A stretch of 9,128 nt of DNA from Pseudolabrys sp. (GCA_026125925.1 JAHCKF010000116.1:1-9128); one strand, 5' to 3'. Shown: positions 1-6,080, numbered from the stretch's first letter. Notes: generated from the sequence alone by a model not told the origin. Numbers and translations are program-made.

Positions 1-728
1 GGCGTTGCGGCCGCCGCGTTCGGCCGTTCGCGCAGCAGGTCGGCGACGCGCCGCGCGATCGCCGGCGCCGGATCGATCCAGTCAACCGGCCAGGGTGCGA
101 GCGTGCGGAAACGCTCCGTCAGCAGCGGATAATGCGTGCAGGCGAGCACGACGGCGTCGGTCTTGCGGCCATCGGCATCGACAAAGCAGGGCGCGATCTC
201 GGCGGCAATGTCGGCATCAGTGGCCGGCATGCCCGACAATTCGAGCTCGGCGATGCTGGCAAGCTTCGGCGAGCCGACGAGGACGACGTCGCAGCCGCCG
301 GCAAACTCGCGGATCAGCGCCCGGGTGTATTCGAGCGATACGGTCGCCTTGGTGCCGAGCACGGCAATGCGCTTGGATTTCGATTGCGCGCAGGCCGGCT
401 TGATCGCCGGCACGGTGCCGACGAAGGGCACGGTGTAGCGCTTGCGCAGTTCCGCGAGCGCCAATGTCGAGGCGGTGTTGCAGGCGATGACCACAAGATC
501 GGGGCGGTGCGCGGCGATGGCCTCGCCCATGACGCGGACGATGCGTTCGATCAGCGCGTCGGGCGGCTGGTTGCCGTAGGGAAAGCCCGCATCATCGGCG
601 ACATAGATGAAACGCGCATCGGGCCGCGCCGCAATGACCTCACGGAACACGGTCAGGCCGCCCACGCCGGAATCAAAAATCAGGATGGCAGGCGCGGCGC
701 TTCCTGAACGTTCGTTTAGATTCGCCAT
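1..728 (-). CDS. murI: Glutamate racemase, 3' end cut by window edge
   Basis: Interconverts L- and D-glutamate without a cofactor, supplying D-glutamate for peptidoglycan precursors in the cytoplasm. Reading from the ATG at 728-726 gives 242 codons with no stop before the left edge. Visible family motifs are DSGVGGLTV at residues 19-27, the FPYG segment at 49-52, CNTAST at 83-88 holding the first catalytic cysteine (C83), and ACTHYPLL at 196-203 holding the second (C197) with H199. Family members are usually about 260-285 residues, so roughly the last 20-40 are missing. No clear Shine-Dalgarno sequence precedes the start, and no ATG or GTG start was found in frame just upstream. It diverges from the SH3b gene at 896. 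Both catalytic cysteines are present, so it should be active. Function is certain from motifs; only the exact start is less sure. Confidence 0.95.
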   Translation of the reverse strand, partial: MANLNERSGSAAPAILIFDSGVGGLTVFREVIAARPDARFIYVADDAGFPYGNQPPDALIERIVRVMGEAIAAHRPDLVVIACNTASTLALAELRKRYTVPFVGTVPAIKPACAQSKSKRIAVLGTKATVSLEYTRALIREFAGGCDVVLVGSPKLASIAELELSGMPATDADIAAEIAPCFVDADGRKTDAVVLACTHYPLLTERFRTLAPWPVDWIDPAPAIARRVADLLRERPNAAAAT

Positions 729-895
729 GAAACCGCAGCATAAGACATGTTCACGCATCGGTGACAATAGGTCGCAGCAGGGACGCGGGCGACGGTCCGT
801 TTCATGATGAATGGGGCGCACCCGCTGAACCATCGGCGACGCCATCCGTTTTCTTCCTGAAAAGGGCGACGAATACTCACTCTGGGATATAGATC
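729..895. other. Divergent intergenic region between murI and first SH3b gene
   Basis: This 167-base gap must hold the leaders of both divergent genes. On the plus strand a GGGA at 884-887 lies 8 nt before the ATG at 896 and is a plausible ribosome binding site. I could not pick out a convincing -35/-10 pair for either direction, and saw no strong inverted repeat or RNA structure. Confidence 0.5.
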
Positions 896-1309
896 ATGAA
901 CCTCAAGACAGCAGGATTGGCCATTGCGGCCTTCATCGCGTCCGCCGGAATTGCTTCGGCAGCGACGGTCACCAACGATCTCAATCTGCGTTCCGGTCCC
1001 GGTACCGGCTATCGCGTCATCGGCACCATGCCGGCTGGCGCCTATGTCGATGTCATCGGTTGCGGCGGCTCGTGGTGCCGCGTCAACTGGCAGGGCGCCG
1101 TCGGCTATGCCAGCGCCAGCTACCTGGCCGGTGGTGGTGGCGGCGCCGTTTATGCCGCCGAGCCGATCTATGTCGCGCCACCGCCCGTGGTCAGCTTCGG
1201 ATTTGGATTCGGCACCGGGCCCCGCTGGCACGGCCATCGCTGGCACGGTCATCGCGGCGGCTGGCACCATCGCGGCGGGCACCGCGGTCATCGCGGGCAT
1301 CACCGCTAG
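896..1309 (+). CDS. Secreted SH3b-domain protein with His/Gly/Arg-rich tail (copy 1)
   Basis: A 137-residue exported protein. Residues 1-22 form a signal peptide (MNLKTAG, then a hydrophobic core, with an ASA|A cleavage site). Residues 23-78 are one bacterial SH3 domain: TVTNDLNLRSGPGTGYRVIG resembles the usual 'VTA.LNVRSGPGT.Y.VIG' opening, and the domain ends in GYASASYL. C56 and C61 (CGGSWC) could form a disulfide in the periplasm. A short Gly/Ala linker and a Pro/Val patch lead to a tail at 110-137 with 10 histidines in WHGHR- and HRG-type repeats, possibly metal- or polyanion-binding (inference). The mature part contains no lysine. SH3b domains commonly bind cell-wall peptides, but the ligand here is unknown. 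The start is supported by GGGA 8 nt upstream. A close paralogue follows at 1478, separated by a terminator, so the two are probably transcribed separately. Confidence 0.88.
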   Translation: MNLKTAGLAIAAFIASAGIASAATVTNDLNLRSGPGTGYRVIGTMPAGAYVDVIGCGGSWCRVNWQGAVGYASASYLAGGGGGAVYAAEPIYVAPPPVVSFGFGFGTGPRWHGHRWHGHRGGWHHRGGHRGHRGHHR

Positions 1310-1318
1310 CCACAGCCC

Positions 1319-1357
1319 GGCCTGACGCGCGCTATATCGCGCGTGTCAGGCCTTTTT
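1319..1357 (+). terminator. Intrinsic terminator after first SH3b gene
   Basis: Starts 9 bases after the stop at 1309. The outer stem GGCCTGA (1319-1325) pairs with TCAGGCC (1346-1352), then CGCGCG (1326-1331) pairs with CGCGCG (1338-1343) around the loop CTATAT, leaving a two-base TG bulge at 1344-1345. A run of five T follows at 1353-1357. This fits a rho-independent terminator on the plus strand. Confidence 0.82.
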
Positions 1358-1421
1358 CATGCCTGCAACCGCCCAGCGGCGGGATGGTCCACGAAAACGT
1401 GAAAGAAGACGAGGTGCGGGA

Positions 1422-1435
1422 GCAGCGATCGCTGC
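1422..1435. promoter_or_regulatory. Perfect 14-bp palindrome upstream of second SH3b gene
   Basis: GCAGCGATCGCTGC is its own reverse complement and ends 42 bases before the ATG at 1478. Its place in the short intergenic leader would suit an operator for a dimeric regulator or a small hairpin in the 5' untranslated region. No counterpart was seen in front of the paralogue at 896. It could be chance in GC-rich DNA. Confidence 0.3.
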
Positions 1436-1477
1436 CTAAGTGACGAGAAAGCGGGGCGTCTCAACAGGACAGATGCC

Positions 1478-1954
1478 ATGAAATTCCGAATTCTCGCACT
1501 GGCCGCCGGCGCGCTGATGCTGTCGGCTGGCGCTGCTTCGGCAGCGACCGTGACCAACGATGTCCATTTGCGCGCCGGCCCGGGCACTTCATACAGTGTG
1601 ATCGACACACTGCCGGCCGGTGCCGATGTCGATGTCCTCAATTGCTCAGGCAATTGGTGCCGCATCGATTGGCAGGGCAGGACCGGCTTCACCAGCGCCA
1701 GCTACCTCGACGATGACGACACGTACGTCGCGTCTTCGCCGGTCTATGCCGAACCGATCTACGACTACGATTACGCCTTCGCCGCGCCGCGCTTCTATGG
1801 CTTCCACCGCGGTTTCTATGGCGGCTTCCACCACGGCGGCTTCCACGGCTTCCACCACGGCGGATTCCACGGCTTCCATGGCGGCGGCTTCCATGGTGGT
1901 TTCCACGGCGGCTTCCACGGCGGTGGATTTCACGGCGGCGGCCATCATCGCTGA
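1478..1954 (+). CDS. Secreted SH3b-domain protein with Phe-His-Gly repeat tail (copy 2)
   Basis: A 158-residue exported protein and paralogue of the one at 896. Residues 1-22 are a signal peptide ending ASA|A; residues 23-77 are the SH3 domain with TVTNDVHLRAGPGTSY and FTSASYLD, and with C56/C61 in the same positions as in copy 1. An acidic DDDD patch (78-81) and a Tyr/Asp-rich stretch (YDYDY, 95-99) follow. The tail 109-158 has ten Phe-His pairs in FHG/FHGG/FHHGG repeats and 14 histidines, while copy 1 has Trp-His-Arg. The mature part has no lysine. AGGAC at 1466-1470, 7 nt before the ATG, is the likely ribosome binding site. The pair looks like a local gene duplication with a conserved domain and diverged tails. 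Wall or metal binding is possible but not shown. Confidence 0.88.
   Translation: MKFRILALAAGALMLSAGAASAATVTNDVHLRAGPGTSYSVIDTLPAGADVDVLNCSGNWCRIDWQGRTGFTSASYLDDDDTYVASSPVYAEPIYDYDYAFAAPRFYGFHRGFYGGFHHGGFHGFHHGGFHGFHGGGFHGGFHGGFHGGGFHGGGHHR
1799..1951 (+). repeat. In-gene GGC-TTC-CAC codon repeat coding (Phe-His-Gly)n
   Basis: The 3' third of the second SH3b gene is an imperfect tandem repeat built from GGCTTCCAC-type 9-base units with inserted GGC and CAC codons. Unit spacing varies (9, 12 and 15 bases), and third-position changes (GGA, GGT, TTT, CAT) show it is not fresh. It is the sort of tract that can change length by slippage or unequal crossing-over. Confidence 0.75.
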
Positions 1955-1966
1955 TCGCCGGACGCT

Positions 1967-2020
1967 GGCGCGCATCAGGATTTGATGCGCGTCGGCAACT
2001 GCCTCGTCCGACTTCTTTTT
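1967..2020 (+). terminator. Probable terminator hairpins after second SH3b gene
   Basis: GCGCATCA (1970-1977) pairs with TGATGCGC (1983-1990) around the loop GGATT, and the stem is extended by C1969-G1991. It begins 13-16 bases after the stop. It is followed by a second, weaker stem GTCGG (1991-1995) / CCGAC (2008-2012) that runs directly into TTCTTTTT (2013-2020). The two stems share base 1991. Hairpin plus T-run fits termination of plus-strand transcripts, though the strong stem is not next to the T-run. Confidence 0.55.
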
Positions 2021-2115
2021 GTCGGTAGTAGAGATGCCTGTTTCAACCCCCCGCGTCGCTAAGCGATGCTGGGCTTGTTAAGGCTCAGATCAGGACGTCG
2101 CAAGACGAGATTGGC
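2021..2115. other. Convergent intergenic spacer, no gene seen
   Basis: Spacer between the terminator of the second SH3b gene and the stop (TAA, minus strand, 2118-2116) of the HEPN-like gene. GTCGG at 2021-2025 can also pair with CCGAC at 2008-2012. A small TCGCT-A-AGCGA inverted repeat is present near 2056, but there is no clear minus-strand terminator, tRNA or attachment site. Confidence 0.4.
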
Positions 2116-2853
2116 TTAGGTGTGGTCTCGATCAGCTACAAACACTGGAATGAACTGGTGATCGTAAATTCCAAATGACTCCGGATGTGCCTTAACTTTT
2201 TCGATGTTTCTTAGAATTCCGTAATTGCTGAATACCTCTCTCTGGTGTGCGATGACGAAAGAGATTATTTTCGAGCTCAGTTTATTCGAAAAGGCGGAAA
2301 CCCTCTTTAAGCCCTGTCGTATGTCTCCCATTCCAATAGAATCGAGCAATGGCGCCGCAATGATTTGTTCTGCAAATGTGAATGCAGTTTCGCCGGCGTT
2401 GTCGCCAAAAATAAACGAAAGATCTTGGCTCTCCTTTATTCTGCTGAAGCCGGCGATATAATCGTCAGCCGAAAAATGAAACGCCATCTTATTACGTAGT
2501 ATTGGGAGCCAGACTGATGATCGAATGTCTTTTGCAATAGGGAGGTATTCTTTTCGCCATTTTTCAGCAAAAGATGGAAAAGTCTTCTTTATTGATCCGA
2601 AGTACCGAGACGTCATTAGGTTGAATTCGTATATCTTCGCGGTGGCGTGCCTTAGCAAGACCTGCTGCCTGATCATTACGAAGGCGTACTCTGCCGGCTT
2701 TTCATCAAGATTGGTCTGTTCAAATATCTGATATATCCTGATTGAATTCAATTCATTTACTGCATGTGCGGCGGCGATGATGTAGCTCAAATGAGCGGGG
2801 TGAACTCTGCCAAGATCTGATTTTTTAAATTTGACCTTGGTGTAGGTTTTCAC
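2116..2853 (-). CDS. Hypothetical protein with HEPN-like Rx5H motif, AT-rich, directly behind purB
   Basis: A 245-residue protein I do not recognise by name. It is soluble, with no signal peptide or membrane segment, and looks mostly helical. The notable motif is LRNKMAFHF at residues 119-127, where R120, N121 and H126 match the R-polar-x4-H (Rx4-6H) signature of HEPN domains, many of which are ribonucleases in toxin-antitoxin and phage-defence systems. That assignment is inference from one motif. The start is a GTG at 2853-2851, supported by GGAG (2865-2862, inside the end of purB) 8 nt upstream; the next methionine is residue 60. The gene begins three bases after the purB stop, in the same frame, which suggests translational coupling. 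Sampled lines have 22, 26 and 24 G+C of 60 against 42 of 60 in purB, so it was probably acquired horizontally. No antitoxin-like partner is seen nearby. Confidence 0.8.
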   Translation of the reverse strand: MKTYTKVKFKKSDLGRVHPAHLSYIIAAAHAVNELNSIRIYQIFEQTNLDEKPAEYAFVMIRQQVLLRHATAKIYEFNLMTSRYFGSIKKTFPSFAEKWRKEYLPIAKDIRSSVWLPILRNKMAFHFSADDYIAGFSRIKESQDLSFIFGDNAGETAFTFAEQIIAAPLLDSIGMGDIRQGLKRVSAFSNKLSSKIISFVIAHQREVFSNYGILRNIEKVKAHPESFGIYDHQFIPVFVADRDHT

Positions 2854-2856
2854 GGC

Positions 2857-4164
2857 CTATGCTCCGAACACCCGCTTGAAGATGGTATCGACCTGGCGGA
2901 AGTGATGATCGAGGTCGAAATTGGCCTCGAGCTCCTTGTCGCTCAGCGCCTTCTTCACCTCCGGGTCGGCCTTGAGCAGCGACAGGAAGTCGTTGCTCTC
3001 GCCGCGCCACACCTTCATGGCGTTGCGCTGCACCAGGCGATAGGCGTCCTCGCGGGTGACGCCAGCCTTGGTCAGCGCGATCAGGATGCGCTGCGAGTGG
3101 ATGAGGCCGCCGAGGCGATCGAGATTCTTCTGCATGTTGGCCGGATAGACCAGGAGTTTGTCGATCAGGCCCGACAGGCGGGCGAGCGCGAAGTCGAGGG
3201 TCACCGTCGCATCGGGGCCGATCATGCGCTCCACTGACGAGTGCGAGATATCGCGCTCGTGCCACAGCGCGACGTTCTCCAGCGCCGGCGTGACGTAGCC
3301 GCGCACCATGCGGGCGAGCCCCGTGATGTTCTCCGACAGCACCGGGTTGCGCTTGTGCGGCATCGCCGAGGAGCCCTTCTGCTTCTCCGAGAAGAACTCT
3401 TCGGCTTCCAGCACTTCGGTGCGTTGCAGATGGCGCACCTCGACGGCGACGCGCTCCATCGAGGAGGCGACGACGCCTAAAGTAGCAAAGAACATGGCAT
3501 GACGGTCGCGCGGGATGACCTGCGTCGAGACCGGCTCGACTTCGAGGCCCATCTGCCTGGCGACATAGGCTTCGACGCGCGGATCGACCTGGGCGAAGGT
3601 GCCGACGGCGCCGGAAATGGCGCAGGTCGCGACTTCCTTGCGCGCCGCGACCATGCGTTCGCGGCAGCGCGAGAACTCGGCATAGGCCTGCGCCATCTTC
3701 AGGCCGAAGGTGGTCGGCTCGGCGTGGATGCCGTGCGAGCGGCCGACGGTAGGCGTCAGCTTGTGCTCGAAGGCGCGGCGCTTGAGCGCGGCGAGCAGCG
3801 TGTCGATGTCCTTGATCAGGATGTCGGCGGCGCGCGTGAGCTGCACGTTGAGGCAGGTGTCGAGCACGTCCGACGAGGTCATGCCTGAATGCATGTAACG
3901 CGCTTCCGGCCCGACGATCTCCGAGACATGGGTCAGGAAGGCGATGACGTCGTGCTTGACCTCGGCTTCGATGGCATCGATGCGCTCGACGTCAAATTTG
4001 GCATCCCGGCCTTTGGCCCAGATGGTCTCGGCGGCTTCCTTGGGTATGACGCCGAGCTCGGCCATGGCGGAGGCGGCATGCGCCTCGATTTCGAACCAGA
4101 TGCGGAATTTGGTTTCCGGCGACCAGATCGCGGCCATGTCGGGGCGGGAGTAACGGGGGATCAT
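2857..4164 (-). CDS. purB: Adenylosuccinate lyase
   Basis: Cytoplasmic homotetrameric enzyme of purine synthesis; it releases fumarate from SAICAR and from adenylosuccinate (to AMP). The 435 residues match the shorter, Bacillus-type length of the family. Visible motifs are KHDVIAF (70-76), MHSGMTSSDV (91-100), GRSHGIHAEPTT (141-152) with the proton-donor histidine H144, and the fumarase/aspartase superfamily signature GSSAMPHKRNP (264-274), whose serine pair 265-266 lies in the mobile catalytic loop. The start ATG at 4164-4162 gives the expected MIPRYSRPDM N-terminus; no strong Shine-Dalgarno sequence precedes it. The stop TAG (2859-2857) is followed at once by the AT-rich HEPN-like gene. rpe lies 138 bases upstream on the same strand with a REP pair between, so the two may or may not share a transcript. 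Confidence 0.97.
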   Translation of the reverse strand: MIPRYSRPDMAAIWSPETKFRIWFEIEAHAASAMAELGVIPKEAAETIWAKGRDAKFDVERIDAIEAEVKHDVIAFLTHVSEIVGPEARYMHSGMTSSDVLDTCLNVQLTRAADILIKDIDTLLAALKRRAFEHKLTPTVGRSHGIHAEPTTFGLKMAQAYAEFSRCRERMVAARKEVATCAISGAVGTFAQVDPRVEAYVARQMGLEVEPVSTQVIPRDRHAMFFATLGVVASSMERVAVEVRHLQRTEVLEAEEFFSEKQKGSSAMPHKRNPVLSENITGLARMVRGYVTPALENVALWHERDISHSSVERMIGPDATVTLDFALARLSGLIDKLLVYPANMQKNLDRLGGLIHSQRILIALTKAGVTREDAYRLVQRNAMKVWRGESNDFLSLLKADPEVKKALSDKELEANFDLDHHFRQVDTIFKRVFGA

Positions 4165-4193
4165 GTCTGTTTACCGAACGTCATATTGAAGCC

Positions 4194-4280
4194 TGTCATC
4201 GCCGGGCTTGTCCCGGCGATCTCGCTTAGGTGGGCACTGCGTCCCTGATCGGGATGGCCGGGTCAAGCCCGGCCATGACA
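4194..4280. repeat. Inverted pair of REP-like palindromes between rpe and purB
   Basis: Two hairpins face each other. The first (4198-4220) has arms ATCGCCGGG / CCCGGCGAT around CTTGT; the second (4254-4276) has arms ATGGCCGGG / CCCGGCCAT around TCAAG. The second is the near reverse complement of the first, and the outer TGTCAT (4194-4199) matches TGACA-type ATGACA at 4275-4280, so the whole 87 bases is a large imperfect palindrome. Such dispersed elements are common in Bradyrhizobium-like genomes and translate by chance to 'MAGLDPAI'. Between two genes on one strand it may shape or stabilise mRNA or partly terminate rpe transcription (inference). Confidence 0.8.
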
Positions 4281-4302
4281 ACCGAGGGGCCGCCAGGAAT
4301 TC

Positions 4303-4980
4303 TTACGCCGCTTCGCCGCGCGCCAGGCTGCCGGCCTGGCGGATCGCGGCGATGTTTTCCTTGTAGGCGCCGCCCTTGAACACGGCCGAACCGGCGACCA
4401 GCACGTTGGCGCCGGCGCGCACCACGTCGGCGGCATTCGCCGCGGTGACGCCGCCGTCGACCTCGAGATCGATCGGCCGCGCGCCGATCATGGCGCGGAT
4501 CGAGCGGATCTTGTCGAGCGCCGATGGAATAAAGCTCTGGCCGCCGAAGCCGGGATTGACCGACATCACGAGAACGAGGTCGACCATGTCGATGACGTTC
4601 TCGACCGAAGAGGCTGGCGTGCCGGGGTTCATCACGACGCCGGCCTTCTTGCCGAGCGCGCGGATCGCCTGGAGCGAGCGATGCACATGCGGCCCGGCCT
4701 CGACATGGACGGTGATGATGTCGGCGCCGGCCTTGGCGAAGGCTTCGATATAGGGATCGACCGGCGCGATCATCAGATGCACGTCGAAGATCTTCTTGGA
4801 GGCGCCGCGCACCGACTTCATCACATCGGGGCCAAAGGAGATGTTGGGCACGAAGTGGCCATCCATGATGTCGACATGGATCCAGTCGGCGCCGGCGGCA
4901 TCGATGGCGCGAACCTCGTCGCCGAGTTTGGCGAAATCGGCGGCCAGGATCGACGGCGCGATGGCGAGCGGACGGGTCAT
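4303..4980 (-). CDS. rpe: Ribulose-phosphate 3-epimerase
   Basis: Interconverts D-ribulose 5-phosphate and D-xylulose 5-phosphate in the pentose phosphate pathway and, where present, the Calvin cycle; a cytoplasmic metal-dependent TIM barrel. The 225 residues equal the family length. Motifs: APSILAADF (8-16) with S10, [12 protein letters not shown] (35-46) with metal ligand H35 and catalytic base D37, DVHLMI with H68, [14 protein letters not shown] (139-152) forming the phosphate-side loop, and DGG with the second catalytic base D175. All expected active-site residues are present. The ATG at 4980-4978 is preceded by GGAG 11 nt upstream, acceptable if slightly long. It is divergent from the EF-hand gene at 5228 and upstream of purB. 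Confidence 0.97.
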   Translation of the reverse strand: MTRPLAIAPSILAADFAKLGDEVRAIDAAGADWIHVDIMDGHFVPNISFGPDVMKSVRGASKKIFDVHLMIAPVDPYIEAFAKAGADIITVHVEAGPHVHRSLQAIRALGKKAGVVMNPGTPASSVENVIDMVDLVLVMSVNPGFGGQSFIPSALDKIRSIRAMIGARPIDLEVDGGVTAANAADVVRAGANVLVAGSAVFKGGAYKENIAAIRQAGSLARGEAA

Positions 4981-5028
4981 GAGCGCATTTCTCCGGGACG
5001 GGTTCGGGTATCACGGCCTCCGGGACCG

Positions 5029-5063
5029 GGCAAATTGCTTCCCGCAAGACGGCAGAATTTGCC
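5029..5063. promoter_or_regulatory. Inverted repeat GGCAAATT-N19-AATTTGCC in divergent rpe/EF-hand region
   Basis: GGCAAATT (5029-5036) and its exact reverse complement AATTTGCC (5056-5063) are separated by 19 bases, 48 bases upstream of the rpe start. The arms are AT-rich within GC-rich surroundings, which suits two operator half-sites. CGGTTTTT follows on the plus strand, so a weak terminator-like hairpin is an alternative reading. No promoter boxes were convincingly identified in the 247-base gap 4981-5227. Confidence 0.35.
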
Positions 5064-5227
5064 GGTTTTTCGCGGTGAGCCCGCCGCCGTGGCCGCCCAG
5101 GCTGTGGACAACTGCCTGAGCCTCCTCGGTATTTCCGATCATCGCGGTGCTGGCAAAGGTTTTGCAGCGGAAACGGGACGGGGCGAAGTGTGCCGGCACT
5201 CCGGCGTTCAAAGAGGAGTTCGTATAG

Positions 5228-6028
5228 ATGTCCCTCTCCGTGGGCTCGGCGGCGACCAGCCCGCTGTCCTCCTGGCAGCAACTGCTGCAACACGCGGGCG
5301 CGAGCGGCGCCAGCAAGGCCGGCCAATCCTTCGATCCCTTGTCGTTCCTGATGCCGGGCGGCGATGCTCCATCGTCGAGCGCCGATCCGTCCTCATCGGG
5401 ATCGGCATCGGCGCAGTCGCCGTTCGGCCCCGACATGATGCGTCAGCTCATCGACCTTCAGCAGAAGGCCAGTGCGGCCGGTACCGACGGGGCGAGCGAC
5501 CCGGACAATGCCAAGCTGTTCGGCAAGCTCGACACCGATGGCGACGGCAAGGTGAGCAAGTCGGAATTCGAGGCGGCGGCCTCGCAGCACGGCATTTCGA
5601 CGTCGCTGTCGGACGCGGTCTTCGCCAAGCTCGACGGCGATGGTGACGGCTCGGTCGGCCAGAGCGAACTTGCGGCCGCCGGGAAAGCGCACGGTCATCA
5701 CGGCCACGGTGCCCATGCCGGCGTGGCCGATGCCTCCGGCAGCGGCGATGTCGACGATCCGACCTCCGGCTCCGACGCCGGCGGCACCAAGACCACCACC
5801 ACGACCCATGCCGACGGCTCGGTGACGACGACCATCACTTATGCCGACGGCAGCACAGCTTCGACGACGAGCCCGCCGTCCGGCATGAACGCCGGCCAGT
5901 CCGAAGCCGACAAGCCGTCGGGCAACGGCGCCTCGGGCAATGGCGGCTCGGCGCTGATGAAAGAACTGATGGCGCTGCAGAGCCACCTGATGAGCGCTGC
6001 CGGCGCCGCGGTCTCGGCGGTCATCTGA
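5228..6028 (+). CDS. EF-hand calcium-binding protein, Ser/Gly-rich
   Basis: A 266-residue protein with a pair of canonical EF-hand loops: residues 102-113 (D102, D104, D106, K108, S110, E113) and 136-147 (D136, D138, D140, S142, G144, E147). Both have acidic residues at positions 1, 3, 5 and 12, so both should bind Ca2+. The N-terminal 90 residues are Ser/Ala/Gly-rich; after the EF pair come a HGHHGHGAH patch (155-163), a Thr-rich stretch with two ADGS-T repeats (195-210), a Ser/Gly linker and a C-terminal hydrophobic helix (242-266). No signal peptide is evident, so it is cytoplasmic or exported by another route. AGAGGAG (5212-5218), 9 nt before the ATG, is a strong ribosome binding site and fixes the start. 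Such proteins occur widely in Bradyrhizobium relatives as 'EF-hand domain protein' of unknown role. Confidence 0.88.
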   Translation: MSLSVGSAATSPLSSWQQLLQHAGASGASKAGQSFDPLSFLMPGGDAPSSSADPSSSGSASAQSPFGPDMMRQLIDLQQKASAAGTDGASDPDNAKLFGKLDTDGDGKVSKSEFEAAASQHGISTSLSDAVFAKLDGDGDGSVGQSELAAAGKAHGHHGHGAHAGVADASGSGDVDDPTSGSDAGGTKTTTTTHADGSVTTTITYADGSTASTTSPPSGMNAGQSEADKPSGNGASGNGGSALMKELMALQSHLMSAAGAAVSAVI

Positions 6029-6046
6029 GGTTTAATGCGATAACGG

Positions 6047-6071
6047 GCCGGCCCGTATCATGCGGGCCGGC
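6047..6071. terminator. Shared hairpin between convergent EF-hand and transporter genes
   Basis: GCCGGCCCG (6047-6055) pairs perfectly with CGGGCCGGC (6063-6071) around the loop TATCATG, in the 52-base gap between two convergent genes. An overlapping palindrome ACGGGCCGGCCCGT (6043-6056) offers an alternative fold. There is no T-run on either side, so it may be a bidirectional or rho-aided terminator. Confidence 0.55.
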
Positions 6072-6080
6072 GTTGCTGCG

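Noticed and set aside
132..707. A 191-codon plus-strand open frame opposite murI
   Set aside because: The minus strand encodes glutamate racemase with both catalytic cysteines, so this is an antisense shadow.
1799..1951. Repetitive tract considered as a CRISPR array or other spaced repeat
   Set aside because: Units are 9-15 bases, in frame and coding, without spacers of regular length.
1646..1975. Minus-strand frame rich in Ala/Val/Glu repeats opposite the second SH3b tail
   Set aside because: The repeats are the antisense reading of the Phe-His-Gly codon repeat.
2021..2115. Searched for a tRNA or attachment-site repeat flanking the AT-rich gene
   Set aside because: No cloverleaf was recognised and no copy of the purB 3' end was found on this side, so a site-specific integration model is not supported here.
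5104..5112. TGTGGACAA, one base off a DnaA box (TGTGGATAA)
   Set aside because: A single imperfect match with no cluster, no AT-rich unwinding region and no dnaA nearby; chance is likely.
4226..5326. A 366-codon open frame on the minus strand over rpe and its upstream region
   Set aside because: It is Arg-rich, out of frame with rpe, and its end 'MAGLDPAIP' is the chance translation of the REP element. rpe has complete family motifs in its own frame.
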